The notes below the pieces were generated by a model. The model did not search any database. It was not told the DNA's origin and saw nothing but the letters and a program-made list of their open reading frames with translations. Position numbers and translations under genes: made by a program. Positions 46,287 through 53,688 of a stretch of DNA of 64,000 nucleotides are shown here, piece after piece. The stretch lies in the NCBI RefSeq assembly GCF_029076695.1, contig NZ_JARFIK010000002.1, forward strand, positions 930,001-994,000. The letters are read 5' to 3'. Every line of letters starts with the position of its first letter. The stretch's first letter is position 1. This DNA comes from Adlercreutzia equolifaciens (GTDB taxonomy: Bacteria > Actinomycetota > Coriobacteriia > Coriobacteriales > Eggerthellaceae).

Positions 46287-47384
46287 CTAGGCGCGCCGCG
46301 CCACGAGCACGCGAGGACGGCCCGCCAGATCGTCCACGATGCGCACCTGGGTGAACCCCGCCTGCTCGGCCACAGCGGCTGCGGCATCCATATGCCCCTC
46401 GTGCAGCTCGCAGGCCAGCACGCCTTGGGGCTTCAAGGCACGAGCCGCCCAGACAACCAAGGGGCGGAACAGGTCAAGGCCGTCGGCCCCGCCATCGAGG
46501 GCCAGGTTCGGTTCGAAATCGGCCACTTCCCGAGGAATATCCGCCAGCACGGAAGTAGGTACGTAAGGCGGATTCGACACCACGGCATCAAAGGTGCCCA
46601 TGCGCTTTTCGCCGATGCCCATACCCAAACTGCACTGCAGTACGGCCACCCGATCGGCCAAGTCTAACGCCTCAATGTTCTCGCGGGCCAGCGCTACGGC
46701 TTCGGGAGCGATATCGGTGGCAATAACGCGCACATCGGGATGCTCGTACGCCAGAGAACAAGCAATGCAGCCGGTGCCGGTGCAGAGGTCGGCCACGAGC
46801 AGCGGAACAGTTGCTGCTTCAGGATTCACAGAAGACGCAGCTGAGCCTATGGGGCGTTCGCGCTCCTCGACCGCGCTCGTCTCTTCCTCATCCGCAGCGG
46901 CGGCTTCGCGGAAAGTTTCGGCGGCGCGCTGGTTCTCGGCCAAAGCCTCCTGGGCCTTCCCCAGCGCCTCTTTCAGAGCCTCAACGGCCTCGCTTTCTTG
47001 GGCCGCGGCCTCCTCGTTCCAACGGGCTTCGCGCTTGACCGGATCAGGGAGCGCCGCCAGCACTTCGCTAACCAGCACCTCAGTCTCTGGCCGCGGAATA
47101 AGCACGCCGGGACGCACTTTCACGGGAATATAGCGGAAGGTCACCTCGCCGGTGATGTACTGAAGCGGCTCCCCCGCCCCCCGACGTTTCACATAGTCGC
47201 GCAGCGTGGCCCGCTCCTCTGCTGAAAGAGGCCGATCATAGTTCATGAACAAATGGGTACGGGACAGGCCCGTCGCCTCAGACAGCAACCACTGGGCCGA
47301 CAGACGCGGATTCTCATCGCCCTTGTCAGCCAAGTAGCCCTCGGTCCACTCAAGAGCGGCCTTGATTGTCCATTCAGCATCCAT
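46287..47384 (-). CDS. prmC: Release-factor glutamine methyltransferase, with Ala/Glu-rich insertion
   Basis: Methylates the Gln of the GGQ motif in release factors. The N-terminal helical domain and the SAM domain are present, with DLCTGTGCIACSLA (starting about residue 199 of 365) and the catalytic NPPY. Between GVLIPRPETEVLV and the SAM motif lies an insertion of about 75 residues that is rich in Ala and Glu and looks like a coiled coil (EALKEALGKAQEALAENQRA). Known members are about 280 residues. I start at 47384 (MDAEWTIK) with AAAGGACC; the frame is open further upstream but that part has no ribosome site. It lies beside prfA, a common pairing. Confidence 0.92.
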   Translation of the reverse strand: MDAEWTIKAALEWTEGYLADKGDENPRLSAQWLLSEATGLSRTHLFMNYDRPLSAEERATLRDYVKRRGAGEPLQYITGEVTFRYIPVKVRPGVLIPRPETEVLVSEVLAALPDPVKREARWNEEAAAQESEAVEALKEALGKAQEALAENQRAAETFREAAAADEEETSAVEERERPIGSAASSVNPEAATVPLLVADLCTGTGCIACSLAYEHPDVRVIATDIAPEAVALARENIEALDLADRVAVLQCSLGMGIGEKRMGTFDAVVSNPPYVPTSVLADIPREVADFEPNLALDGGADGLDLFRPLVVWAARALKPQGVLACELHEGHMDAAAAVAEQAGFTQVRIVDDLAGRPRVLVARRA

Positions 47385-47415
47385 GCATAAGGTCCTTTGC
47401 AGCAGTTCTGCCTCA

Positions 47416-47561
47416 GGGAGGCGGCGAGGTCGTTGGCGGGGTTCTCTGAACACTAGCCTCTCCGCGCCCGCAGGGCGCACCATCAAAGCATGAAGGAGCG
47501 CAGCGCCCGAGCGAAGCGAGTCAGCGGAGCGGGTACCCCGACAATGACCTCGCCGCCTCCC
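47416..47561. repeat. Inverted-repeat element B with shared 48-bp core
   Basis: Arms of 26 bp at 47416-47441 (GGGAGGCGGCGAGGTCGTTG...) and 47536-47561 pair with two mismatches. The 48-bp core at 47485-47532 matches that of element A (14687-14734) at 46 of 48 positions, yet the arms differ from element A. Located between prmC and prfA. Confidence 0.78.
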
Positions 47562-47579
47562 GTCAGGACGGGCGGAACA

Positions 47580-48638
47580 CTAAACAGCTGCTTCCAGCTT
47601 CTGCGCGCGATCGGCAGCCTGAAGCGCCGTAATAACGTCCTGCAGGTTGTCGCCCAGAAGCACGCCGTTATAGGTGGAGTTGAAACCGATGCGGTGGTCG
47701 GTCACGCGGTCCTGAGGGCCGTTGTAGGTGCGAATTTTCTCGGAGCGGTCGCCCGAGCCAATTTGAGCCAGACGCTCGGCGCCCTCGGCGGCCTGCTGCT
47801 CGGCGAGCATCTTCTCGTAGAGACGGGCGCGGAGCACGGCCATAGCGGCAATCTTGTTCTGCAGCTGCGACTTCTGGTCCTGAGACTGCACCACCAAGCC
47901 AGAAGGGAGGTGCGTGATACGCACGGCGGAGTCGGTGGTGTTCACGCACTGACCACCGGGGCCACCGGCGCGGTACACATCGATGCGCAGGTCGTTCTCG
48001 TTGATCTCCACTTCCACCTCGTCGGCCTCGGGCAGCACGGCCACCGTAGCCGTGGAGGTGTGAATGCGGCCCTGGCTCTCGGTCTTGGGCACGCGCTGCA
48101 CGCGGTGCACGCCAGACTCGAACTTCATGACCGAGTAGACGTGATCACCCTTCACCTTGAACTGAATTTCCTTGAAGCCACCGGCCTCGGAGGGCGACGC
48201 GTCCATGGTTTCGGTCTTCCAGCCCTGGGTGCCAGCGAAGCGCTCGTACATCTTGTACAGGTCGCCGGCGAAAATGGCGGCCTCGTCGCCGCCAGCAGCG
48301 GCGCGGATCTCAACGATAATGTCCTTCTCGTCGGCCGGATCGGCCGGAATGAGCATGAACTTGATGTCCTCTTCCAGCTGAGGCAGACGCGCCTCGATGC
48401 CGGCAATTTCCTCCTGGGCGAATTCCTTCATGTCGGCATCGGAGAGCATCTCCTTAGCCGCCTCAAGATCGTCCATGGCCTGCACGTATTCGGCGGCCTT
48501 CTTGGCCAGAGGCCCCTGGGAAGCGTACTCCTTCGCCAGACGGTTGTACTCCTTCTGGTCGGCCAGCACGGCCGGATCGCCCATCTTGGCCTGCAGCTCG
48601 TTGTAGGCCTCGATGATCTTCTGGAGCTTTTCTTTCAT
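47580..48638 (-). CDS. prfA: Peptide chain release factor 1
   Basis: Terminates translation at UAA and UAG. The 352-residue protein has the peptidyl-hydrolysis motif [19 protein letters not shown] and the codon-recognition region further N-terminal ([23 protein letters not shown]). Start chosen at 48638 (MKEKLQK) with AGGAAA upstream. It lies upstream of prmC, its methylating enzyme, with repeat element B between. Confidence 0.96.
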   Translation of the reverse strand: MKEKLQKIIEAYNELQAKMGDPAVLADQKEYNRLAKEYASQGPLAKKAAEYVQAMDDLEAAKEMLSDADMKEFAQEEIAGIEARLPQLEEDIKFMLIPADPADEKDIIVEIRAAAGGDEAAIFAGDLYKMYERFAGTQGWKTETMDASPSEAGGFKEIQFKVKGDHVYSVMKFESGVHRVQRVPKTESQGRIHTSTATVAVLPEADEVEVEINENDLRIDVYRAGGPGGQCVNTTDSAVRITHLPSGLVVQSQDQKSQLQNKIAAMAVLRARLYEKMLAEQQAAEGAERLAQIGSGDRSEKIRTYNGPQDRVTDHRIGFNSTYNGVLLGDNLQDVITALQAADRAQKLEAAV

Positions 48639-48740
48639 ATCAGTTTCCTGCATGGGTGCATCCTTTTGCGTGAAACGGTTAGGTAGGGTGAGCGCCCGAA
48701 AGCGCAGCTGACTATTGTAGCAGAACGGGGGCAGTGCGCA

Positions 48741-50144
48741 CTATACGGAACCGTGTCCGTCGGAGGGCTGCGAGGGAGCCGCCGTCGGCGGTGTCTGGCG
48801 CTCGCAATGGCCGCCGGGGCACCGGGAATCGATGTCGTAGGAACTCCAAGTGCGGGGCAGCTTCTTCAGCTGGGCGTGGCGCTGACGCTCCAGCTGCCAA
48901 TGCTCCTTCAGCACCTTTCCCGCATCGCCAGGATGCTGGCGAATGCTGCGCACCGCCCGCCCCAGATCGGCGTTCATGGTATGGGTGGCCAAGGAGGCCA
49001 GCAGCGGCATGAGGAAAACGGTGACGCCGCCGGCCGCCACCAGCACCGACGCCGTTTCCTGGGACATGGCCTCGGCCGACACCGCCACCGTAGTAACGGC
49101 CACAATGATGGGCAGCGCCGTGGTGCAGTAGAAGGCCACGGTCAAACGCTCACGGACATCCATGGTGCGCGAGTCCTTCCCCAGGGAAAGGGAAACGAAA
49201 ATGGGCAGGGCGCGCACGAACAGCAGCAACACGATGAACAGCACCAGCAGCTCCGGCTCTGAGAACACAGCGCGCACATCGATCTTCGCTCCCGAGGCTA
49301 CGAAGAACAGCGGCACGAGGAAGCCGTAAGCGATAGCGTTGTGCTTCATTTCCATGGTCTGGTTGCCCTCGGGAATGAGGAAACGCAAGATAAACCCAGC
49401 GGCAAAAGCGCCTAGCACAATGTCCAAGTCGAACACGGCGGAAATGGCCGTCAAGCCGATGAGCAGCAGATTCACCGAGCGGATGACCATTTGGGCATTG
49501 GTGTTGGCATTGTCCACAATGAACTTATGGATGTAGGTGCCCACCTTTGCGGCCATTTTCGGCACCGCGGCAGCCAGCAACGCGATGGCCAAGAACGCAA
49601 AGAGGATGACCACCGACTGCCAGGTGGCCCGCGCCGACAAGAGCACGGTCATGGCCAAGATGGGCAGCAGCTCGCCCCAGGTACCATAGGCGATAATCTC
49701 GGTACCCACCCGCGTGCCCAGGATGCCGCGCTCCTGCAGAATGGGAAGCAAGGTACCCATAGCCGTGGTGGTCAGCGCAATAACGACGGCTATGCCGTCC
49801 AACTCGAACACGGAAAGCGTAGGCCAAACGGCCACAATAAGGAAGGCCACCAGGAAGGTAACCACCCAGGTAGCGGCGCCGCGCTTGCCCTCGGTGCCCG
49901 TCAGGTTCTTCGGGGAAATTTCATAGCCGGCCAGCAAAAACAGGAAAGCAAGCCCCAGGTCTGACAGAAGTGAGATGGCGTCGGAGGTTTGAATGAGGTT
50001 GGCGCCGTGCGGCCCCAGCAACGCCCCAGCCAGCAGCAAGAGTACCGTTTCCGGAATGGCCTTGCCGGGAATGAACGACGCAATGATCGGGCACAGCACC
50101 GCCACCAAAGAGATAAAAGCCAACGAAGTGAGGTCAACGACCAC
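48741..50144 (-). CDS. Cation:proton antiporter (CPA2, Kef/NapA-like)
   Basis: A 467-residue membrane protein with about 12 helices. Family landmarks are PETVLLLLAGALLGP near the N-terminus and IALTTTAMGTLLPILQERG; YEISPKN and AFAAGFILRFL mark other conserved helices. The C-terminus (about 395-467) is a basic cytoplasmic tail with no RCK nucleotide-binding domain. The start is GTG with AAAGGGAA upstream. It is not in an operon with partners. Substrate ion (Na+ or K+) cannot be told. It acts in pH and ion balance. Confidence 0.88.
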   Translation of the reverse strand: MVVDLTSLAFISLVAVLCPIIASFIPGKAIPETVLLLLAGALLGPHGANLIQTSDAISLLSDLGLAFLFLLAGYEISPKNLTGTEGKRGAATWVVTFLVAFLIVAVWPTLSVFELDGIAVVIALTTTAMGTLLPILQERGILGTRVGTEIIAYGTWGELLPILAMTVLLSARATWQSVVILFAFLAIALLAAAVPKMAAKVGTYIHKFIVDNANTNAQMVIRSVNLLLIGLTAISAVFDLDIVLGAFAAGFILRFLIPEGNQTMEMKHNAIAYGFLVPLFFVASGAKIDVRAVFSEPELLVLFIVLLLFVRALPIFVSLSLGKDSRTMDVRERLTVAFYCTTALPIIVAVTTVAVSAEAMSQETASVLVAAGGVTVFLMPLLASLATHTMNADLGRAVRSIRQHPGDAGKVLKEHWQLERQRHAQLKKLPRTWSSYDIDSRCPGGHCERQTPPTAAPSQPSDGHGSV

Positions 50145-50285
50145 GGTGCTTCCCTTTCTCGTGCGCGATTTGAACTAACCCTTACTATACGACGCATCAA
50201 TAGAAAGAACCAAGCCACTGACTCAGCGACAACGGTTTGTTAAAGAGGAACGGCGCGTTGCCCACGGTTTCGTATCATTCCTGTG

Positions 50286-50306
50286 ACAGGCCATCGATGA
50301 GCCTGT
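50286..50306 (+). promoter_or_regulatory. Palindrome upstream of trxA
   Basis: ACAGGC and GCCTGT arms surround CATCGATGA; it lies about 85 bases before the trxA start. A weak stem (GGCGAA ... TTCGCC, about 50331-50368) follows in the leader. It may be an operator; no promoter is confidently placed. Confidence 0.4.
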
Positions 50307-50391
50307 TCCTTTTACTATCATCTCAAAGAAGGCGAAGGCACAGCGGCTCATTTTGCCGCCTTTCGCCTCTCTCGAAACTTAGGAGGAAATT

Positions 50392-50700
50392 ATGGCTGAG
50401 GTAATTAAGAACGCGGACGAGTTCCAGACCAAAGTGCTGGATGCGCAGGGCCCGGTGCTCGTTGACTTTTTCGCCACCTGGTGCGGTCCCTGCCGCATGG
50501 TAGCTCCCGTCATCGACGAGATTGCCACCGAGAAAGCCGGCCAGGTGTCGGTGTACAAGGTAGACATCGACGCCACGCCCGACCTGGCCTTCAAGTACCA
50601 GGTGTCCAGCGTGCCCACCCTCATCGTCTTTGAGAACGGTGCCATCAAGAACCAGACCCTGGGCGCCCAGCCCAAGCAGAACATTCTGGCAATGCTCTAG
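50392..50700 (+). CDS. trxA: Thioredoxin
   Basis: A 102-residue thioredoxin with the active site WCGPC near residues 28-32 and the cis-Pro segment SSVPTLIVFENG. It reduces protein disulphides and supports ribonucleotide reductase and peroxide defence. The start has AGGAGG upstream. It is followed nine bases later by trxB, its reductase. Confidence 0.97.
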   Translation: MAEVIKNADEFQTKVLDAQGPVLVDFFATWCGPCRMVAPVIDEIATEKAGQVSVYKVDIDATPDLAFKYQVSSVPTLIVFENGAIKNQTLGAQPKQNILAML

Positions 50701-50709
50701 GAGATAACC

Positions 50710-51708
50710 ATGGAAGCAAACGAGCCCACCAAGAACCCCGGTCAGGCCCAGCAGGCGCCGGCCGAAGGACAGACCATCTACGATGTGGCCATCATCGGCG
50801 CGGGGCCTGCGGGTCTGACGGCGGCATTGTACGCCTCACGCGCTGGGCTCGTTTGCGCCGTTTTCGAGCGCCTCTCCCCGGGCGGCCAATGCGCCCAGAC
50901 GGAGCATTTGGAGAACTATCCCGGCTACACGCGCTCTACCAGCGGCTTCGAGCTGTCCTGGGACATGTACGAGCAAGCCGGCTCCTTCGGTGCCGCTTTC
51001 ATTATGGAAGACGTCACCTCGGTGGATTTCTCCGCTGAGCCGAACCAGTTAACCACCCCCTTTGGCACCTATTTCGCCCGTACGGTCATTGTGGCCACGG
51101 GCGCGGTGGCAGCCCAGCTGGGGCTGCCCCACGAAGAGGAGCTGCGCGGCCGCGGCGTATCCTACTGCGCTACCTGCGACGGCAACTTCTTCCGCGATAA
51201 GGACGTGGTGGTAGTGGGCGGCGGCAACACGGCCGCGGCCGACGTCATCTACCTGTCCCGTATCTGCCACAAGGTGTACCTAGTGCATCGTCGCGACAAG
51301 CTGCGCGCCACGGCCATCTACCACGAGCGCCTGCGCGAGCTGTCAAACGTGGAATTCTGCTGGGACAGCACACCCGAGGAGTTCCTCACCGAAGACGGCC
51401 GCATTTCCGGCCTGCGCATTCGCAATGGCAAAACAGGAGAGACGCGCGACCTGGACGCTTCGGCGGTCTTTATCGCCATTGGCATGAAGCCCTACACCGC
51501 CTTCCTGGAAGGCGACCTTGATCTGGACGCCGGCGGCTACATCATTGCGGGCGCCGACGGCAAAACCGCCATGCCCGGCGTTTTCGCCGCGGGCGATGTG
51601 CGCACCAAAGACCTGCGTCAAGTGGTGACCGCCGTCGCCGACGGCGCCATCTGCGCCGAGCACGCCGCCCAGTTCCTCGAGGCGAAAGAGGCTATTGAGG
51701 AAGCCTAG
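50710..51708 (+). CDS. trxB: Thioredoxin reductase
   Basis: NADPH- or ferredoxin-linked flavoenzyme that reduces TrxA. The 332-residue protein has the FAD motif IIGAGPAGLTAALYASRAG near the N-terminus, the redox-active CATCDG near residues 155-160, and the second nucleotide motif VVGGGNTAAADVIYL. It carries a 20-residue N-terminal lead before the FAD domain. Operon with trxA; convergent and only five bases from the LuxR gene. Confidence 0.96.
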   Translation: MEANEPTKNPGQAQQAPAEGQTIYDVAIIGAGPAGLTAALYASRAGLVCAVFERLSPGGQCAQTEHLENYPGYTRSTSGFELSWDMYEQAGSFGAAFIMEDVTSVDFSAEPNQLTTPFGTYFARTVIVATGAVAAQLGLPHEEELRGRGVSYCATCDGNFFRDKDVVVVGGGNTAAADVIYLSRICHKVYLVHRRDKLRATAIYHERLRELSNVEFCWDSTPEEFLTEDGRISGLRIRNGKTGETRDLDASAVFIAIGMKPYTAFLEGDLDLDAGGYIIAGADGKTAMPGVFAAGDVRTKDLRQVVTAVADGAICAEHAAQFLEAKEAIEEA

Positions 51709-51713
51709 GCTCC

Positions 51714-53180
51714 CTACCCCCGAGCCTTCTCCTCGACCATGCTGATGATTTCCTGCTGCGAGGTAACATTGAGCTTCCGGTAGATGTGATAGGTGTGGGT
51801 GCGCACGGTACCGCCGGAAATGGACAGCTCCTCTTGAATGACGGCGGCACTGCGTCCTTTAGCAAGCAGCAGGAGCACTTCGCGCTCCCGAGGCGTTAAG
51901 GAGCCCTCCTCGGCCACGGCCAAACACGCCCGGCGAAACAAACCCCCTTTAACATCCGGTGAGTACAGCGGATTTTCCCGCAACTTATCCAATGAGCGCT
52001 TGTCGGTGAGCGTGTCGCTGCCGTAGGGCGCGATGGCCACGGAGCAAGCCAAGAGCAGCACCGCTCCGGCTGCCACGACAGGCCATTCCAGCACCGCGGG
52101 AGCGCTTCCGTCAGACAGCACCGCCACAATGACCCAGCCCAACGCCAATCCCAGCCCCAAGGGCGCCCGCCCCAGCGCAAACTGGTAAATAGGCTGAGAG
52201 CGGTAGCGAGAGCACAGCGAAGAGAGCGTGCTCCAATTGAACACATCAAGGAAAAAGTAACCTACCAGAACAAGGCCCATGCCCCAGCGCGTCACGTTCG
52301 GGGGCAGTCCGAGCACGGCCAGCAGAAGCCCAGCCACCAGCAACGGGAAGGCAAACCGTTGGGAATGGGAGAACGAGAACGGATCGTTGCGAGCTCCCAA
52401 CAGGGTAGCGGCCACCCATGAGGCAGCCGCAGCCAGGGCAAACGCGCCACCGGCGATAAGCGAACCCGCATGGGCGCCTGCAGCGGCCAGAAACTGCAAA
52501 GCCAATGCCGCCACCATGCCATAGCAGCAAATTGCCGCACAGGTGCGCACGGAAAGCGACACCCGTTCCTTCGATTCGTCCCGCGTAATGGCCGCGGGCA
52601 GCGCCGCCTCATGAAGGTAGCCCCCGTACAGAACCGCCGAGAGTACCACCGACAGCACTATAAGTGCCGGCTGCAGGGCATCGGGAATCTGCAGGGCGAA
52701 GCCGGCCCACAGGCCGCCCACTAAAAACGACAGCGCCGTTAGCTGAGGCACCAATTTCTCGGGCAGCATCGAGGAGAACACGGCCCACAGCGGAAAGGTC
52801 AAGCCAAGCCCGACCCCCAGCACAATCCAGCAAAGGATCGGCACCGCTGCCGTAAGCGCCACTCCGTGCGTAAGGTACAGCACTCCGGCAGGAGCTGCCA
52901 CCAACAGCGTCGCAGCCACCAGCAGCCGTGGCACCGCCGCGCGGGTGGACAGACGATCGGCGAAAAACTGCACGGCAAACAGCGTGCAGGCAAGGGCCAC
53001 CATGCCACTGGCTCGGAGCGCCGCGAACAAGCGCGGATTATCAGCGGCCGCGCACCCCATGCCATGGGAAAGAAAAGCAATCAAAAGCAGCGAGAGCATC
53101 AATCCGAACCCTAAGGTACCTACCAAGTCCGCCAGAGCGAAGTCGGCCAGTCCCTCTTGTCGACGTTTCCCCTCGGTCAT
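51714..53180 (-). CDS. LuxR-type regulator with multi-helix membrane domain (3)
   Basis: A 488-residue membrane regulator with about twelve helices (15-400) and a C-terminal LuxR helix-turn-helix (LTPREREVLLLLAKGRS, then ISGGTVRTHTYHIYRKL). The ATG has GAGGAGG upstream, and TAGAAT upstream is a possible -10. It is transcribed away from the ferredoxin/molybdo-enzyme operon, separated by 249 bases, the usual regulator-target layout. It probably switches on that operon when its substrate or acceptor is present. Membrane helices may sense a hydrophobic or quinone-linked signal. Confidence 0.88.
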   Translation of the reverse strand: MTEGKRRQEGLADFALADLVGTLGFGLMLSLLLIAFLSHGMGCAAADNPRLFAALRASGMVALACTLFAVQFFADRLSTRAAVPRLLVAATLLVAAPAGVLYLTHGVALTAAVPILCWIVLGVGLGLTFPLWAVFSSMLPEKLVPQLTALSFLVGGLWAGFALQIPDALQPALIVLSVVLSAVLYGGYLHEAALPAAITRDESKERVSLSVRTCAAICCYGMVAALALQFLAAAGAHAGSLIAGGAFALAAAASWVAATLLGARNDPFSFSHSQRFAFPLLVAGLLLAVLGLPPNVTRWGMGLVLVGYFFLDVFNWSTLSSLCSRYRSQPIYQFALGRAPLGLGLALGWVIVAVLSDGSAPAVLEWPVVAAGAVLLLACSVAIAPYGSDTLTDKRSLDKLRENPLYSPDVKGGLFRRACLAVAEEGSLTPREREVLLLLAKGRSAAVIQEELSISGGTVRTHTYHIYRKLNVTSQQEIISMVEEKARG

Positions 53181-53429
53181 AGCTCCTCCTCGTTTTCGCG
53201 CTGCGCGCCACGGTCGCGCCGGCTCCCCTCCCAGGCCAACGCGGCTCCTATTCTACGTTATGCCCGTTCAGCTGTCTCTCAGAAGATTCTTCTTATATTG
53301 CCCTGACCTGCCAAGATCAGAACGATAAGGAGATGTGACGCCCCGTCGACCCGAGTATGGTGGCAATCATCGAAGCGGGGCGACGCCCACGAAAGATCAG
53401 GGAAGCGTCGAAGGAGAAGGAGCGACACC

Positions 53430-53657
53430 ATGGCACATCTGCATTCCTACGTCATTCGGGACGAGCGATGCAAGCGCTGCGGTCGCTGCCTGAGCGCCTG
53501 CCCGCAAGGAGCCATCAACGTGCCGCAAGGCCACGCCATTACCGGCTCCTACGGAACGGCGTTCATCGACCAGTCGCTGTGCGACGGCTGCGGAGCCTGC
53601 GTGGACGCATGCAAGCTTCGCGCTATCGGCAAAGTGTTCAAGCCCCGGTTCAAATAA
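53430..53657 (+). CDS. Small 2[4Fe-4S] ferredoxin-like protein, first gene of molybdo-enzyme operon
   Basis: A 75-residue bacterial-type ferredoxin: CKRCGRCLSACPQG (14-27) and CDGCGACVDACKLRA (51-65) supply two cubane clusters. The ATG at 53430 has AAGGAGCG upstream. It lies 31 bases before the catalytic subunit and is the first gene of the run 53430-58384. It may feed electrons to the complex in place of quinol, or serve its assembly. No export signal, so it is cytoplasmic. Confidence 0.88.
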   Translation: MAHLHSYVIRDERCKRCGRCLSACPQGAINVPQGHAITGSYGTAFIDQSLCDGCGACVDACKLRAIGKVFKPRFK

Positions 53658-53688
53658 CCACAAGAGGAGAAAGAAGAGGAGGAAAGCC

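Noticed and set aside
53181-53429. Repeated AAGATCAG (53312 and 53393) as LuxR sites
   Set aside because: Only two short direct copies far apart, no symmetry; too weak to report as an operator.
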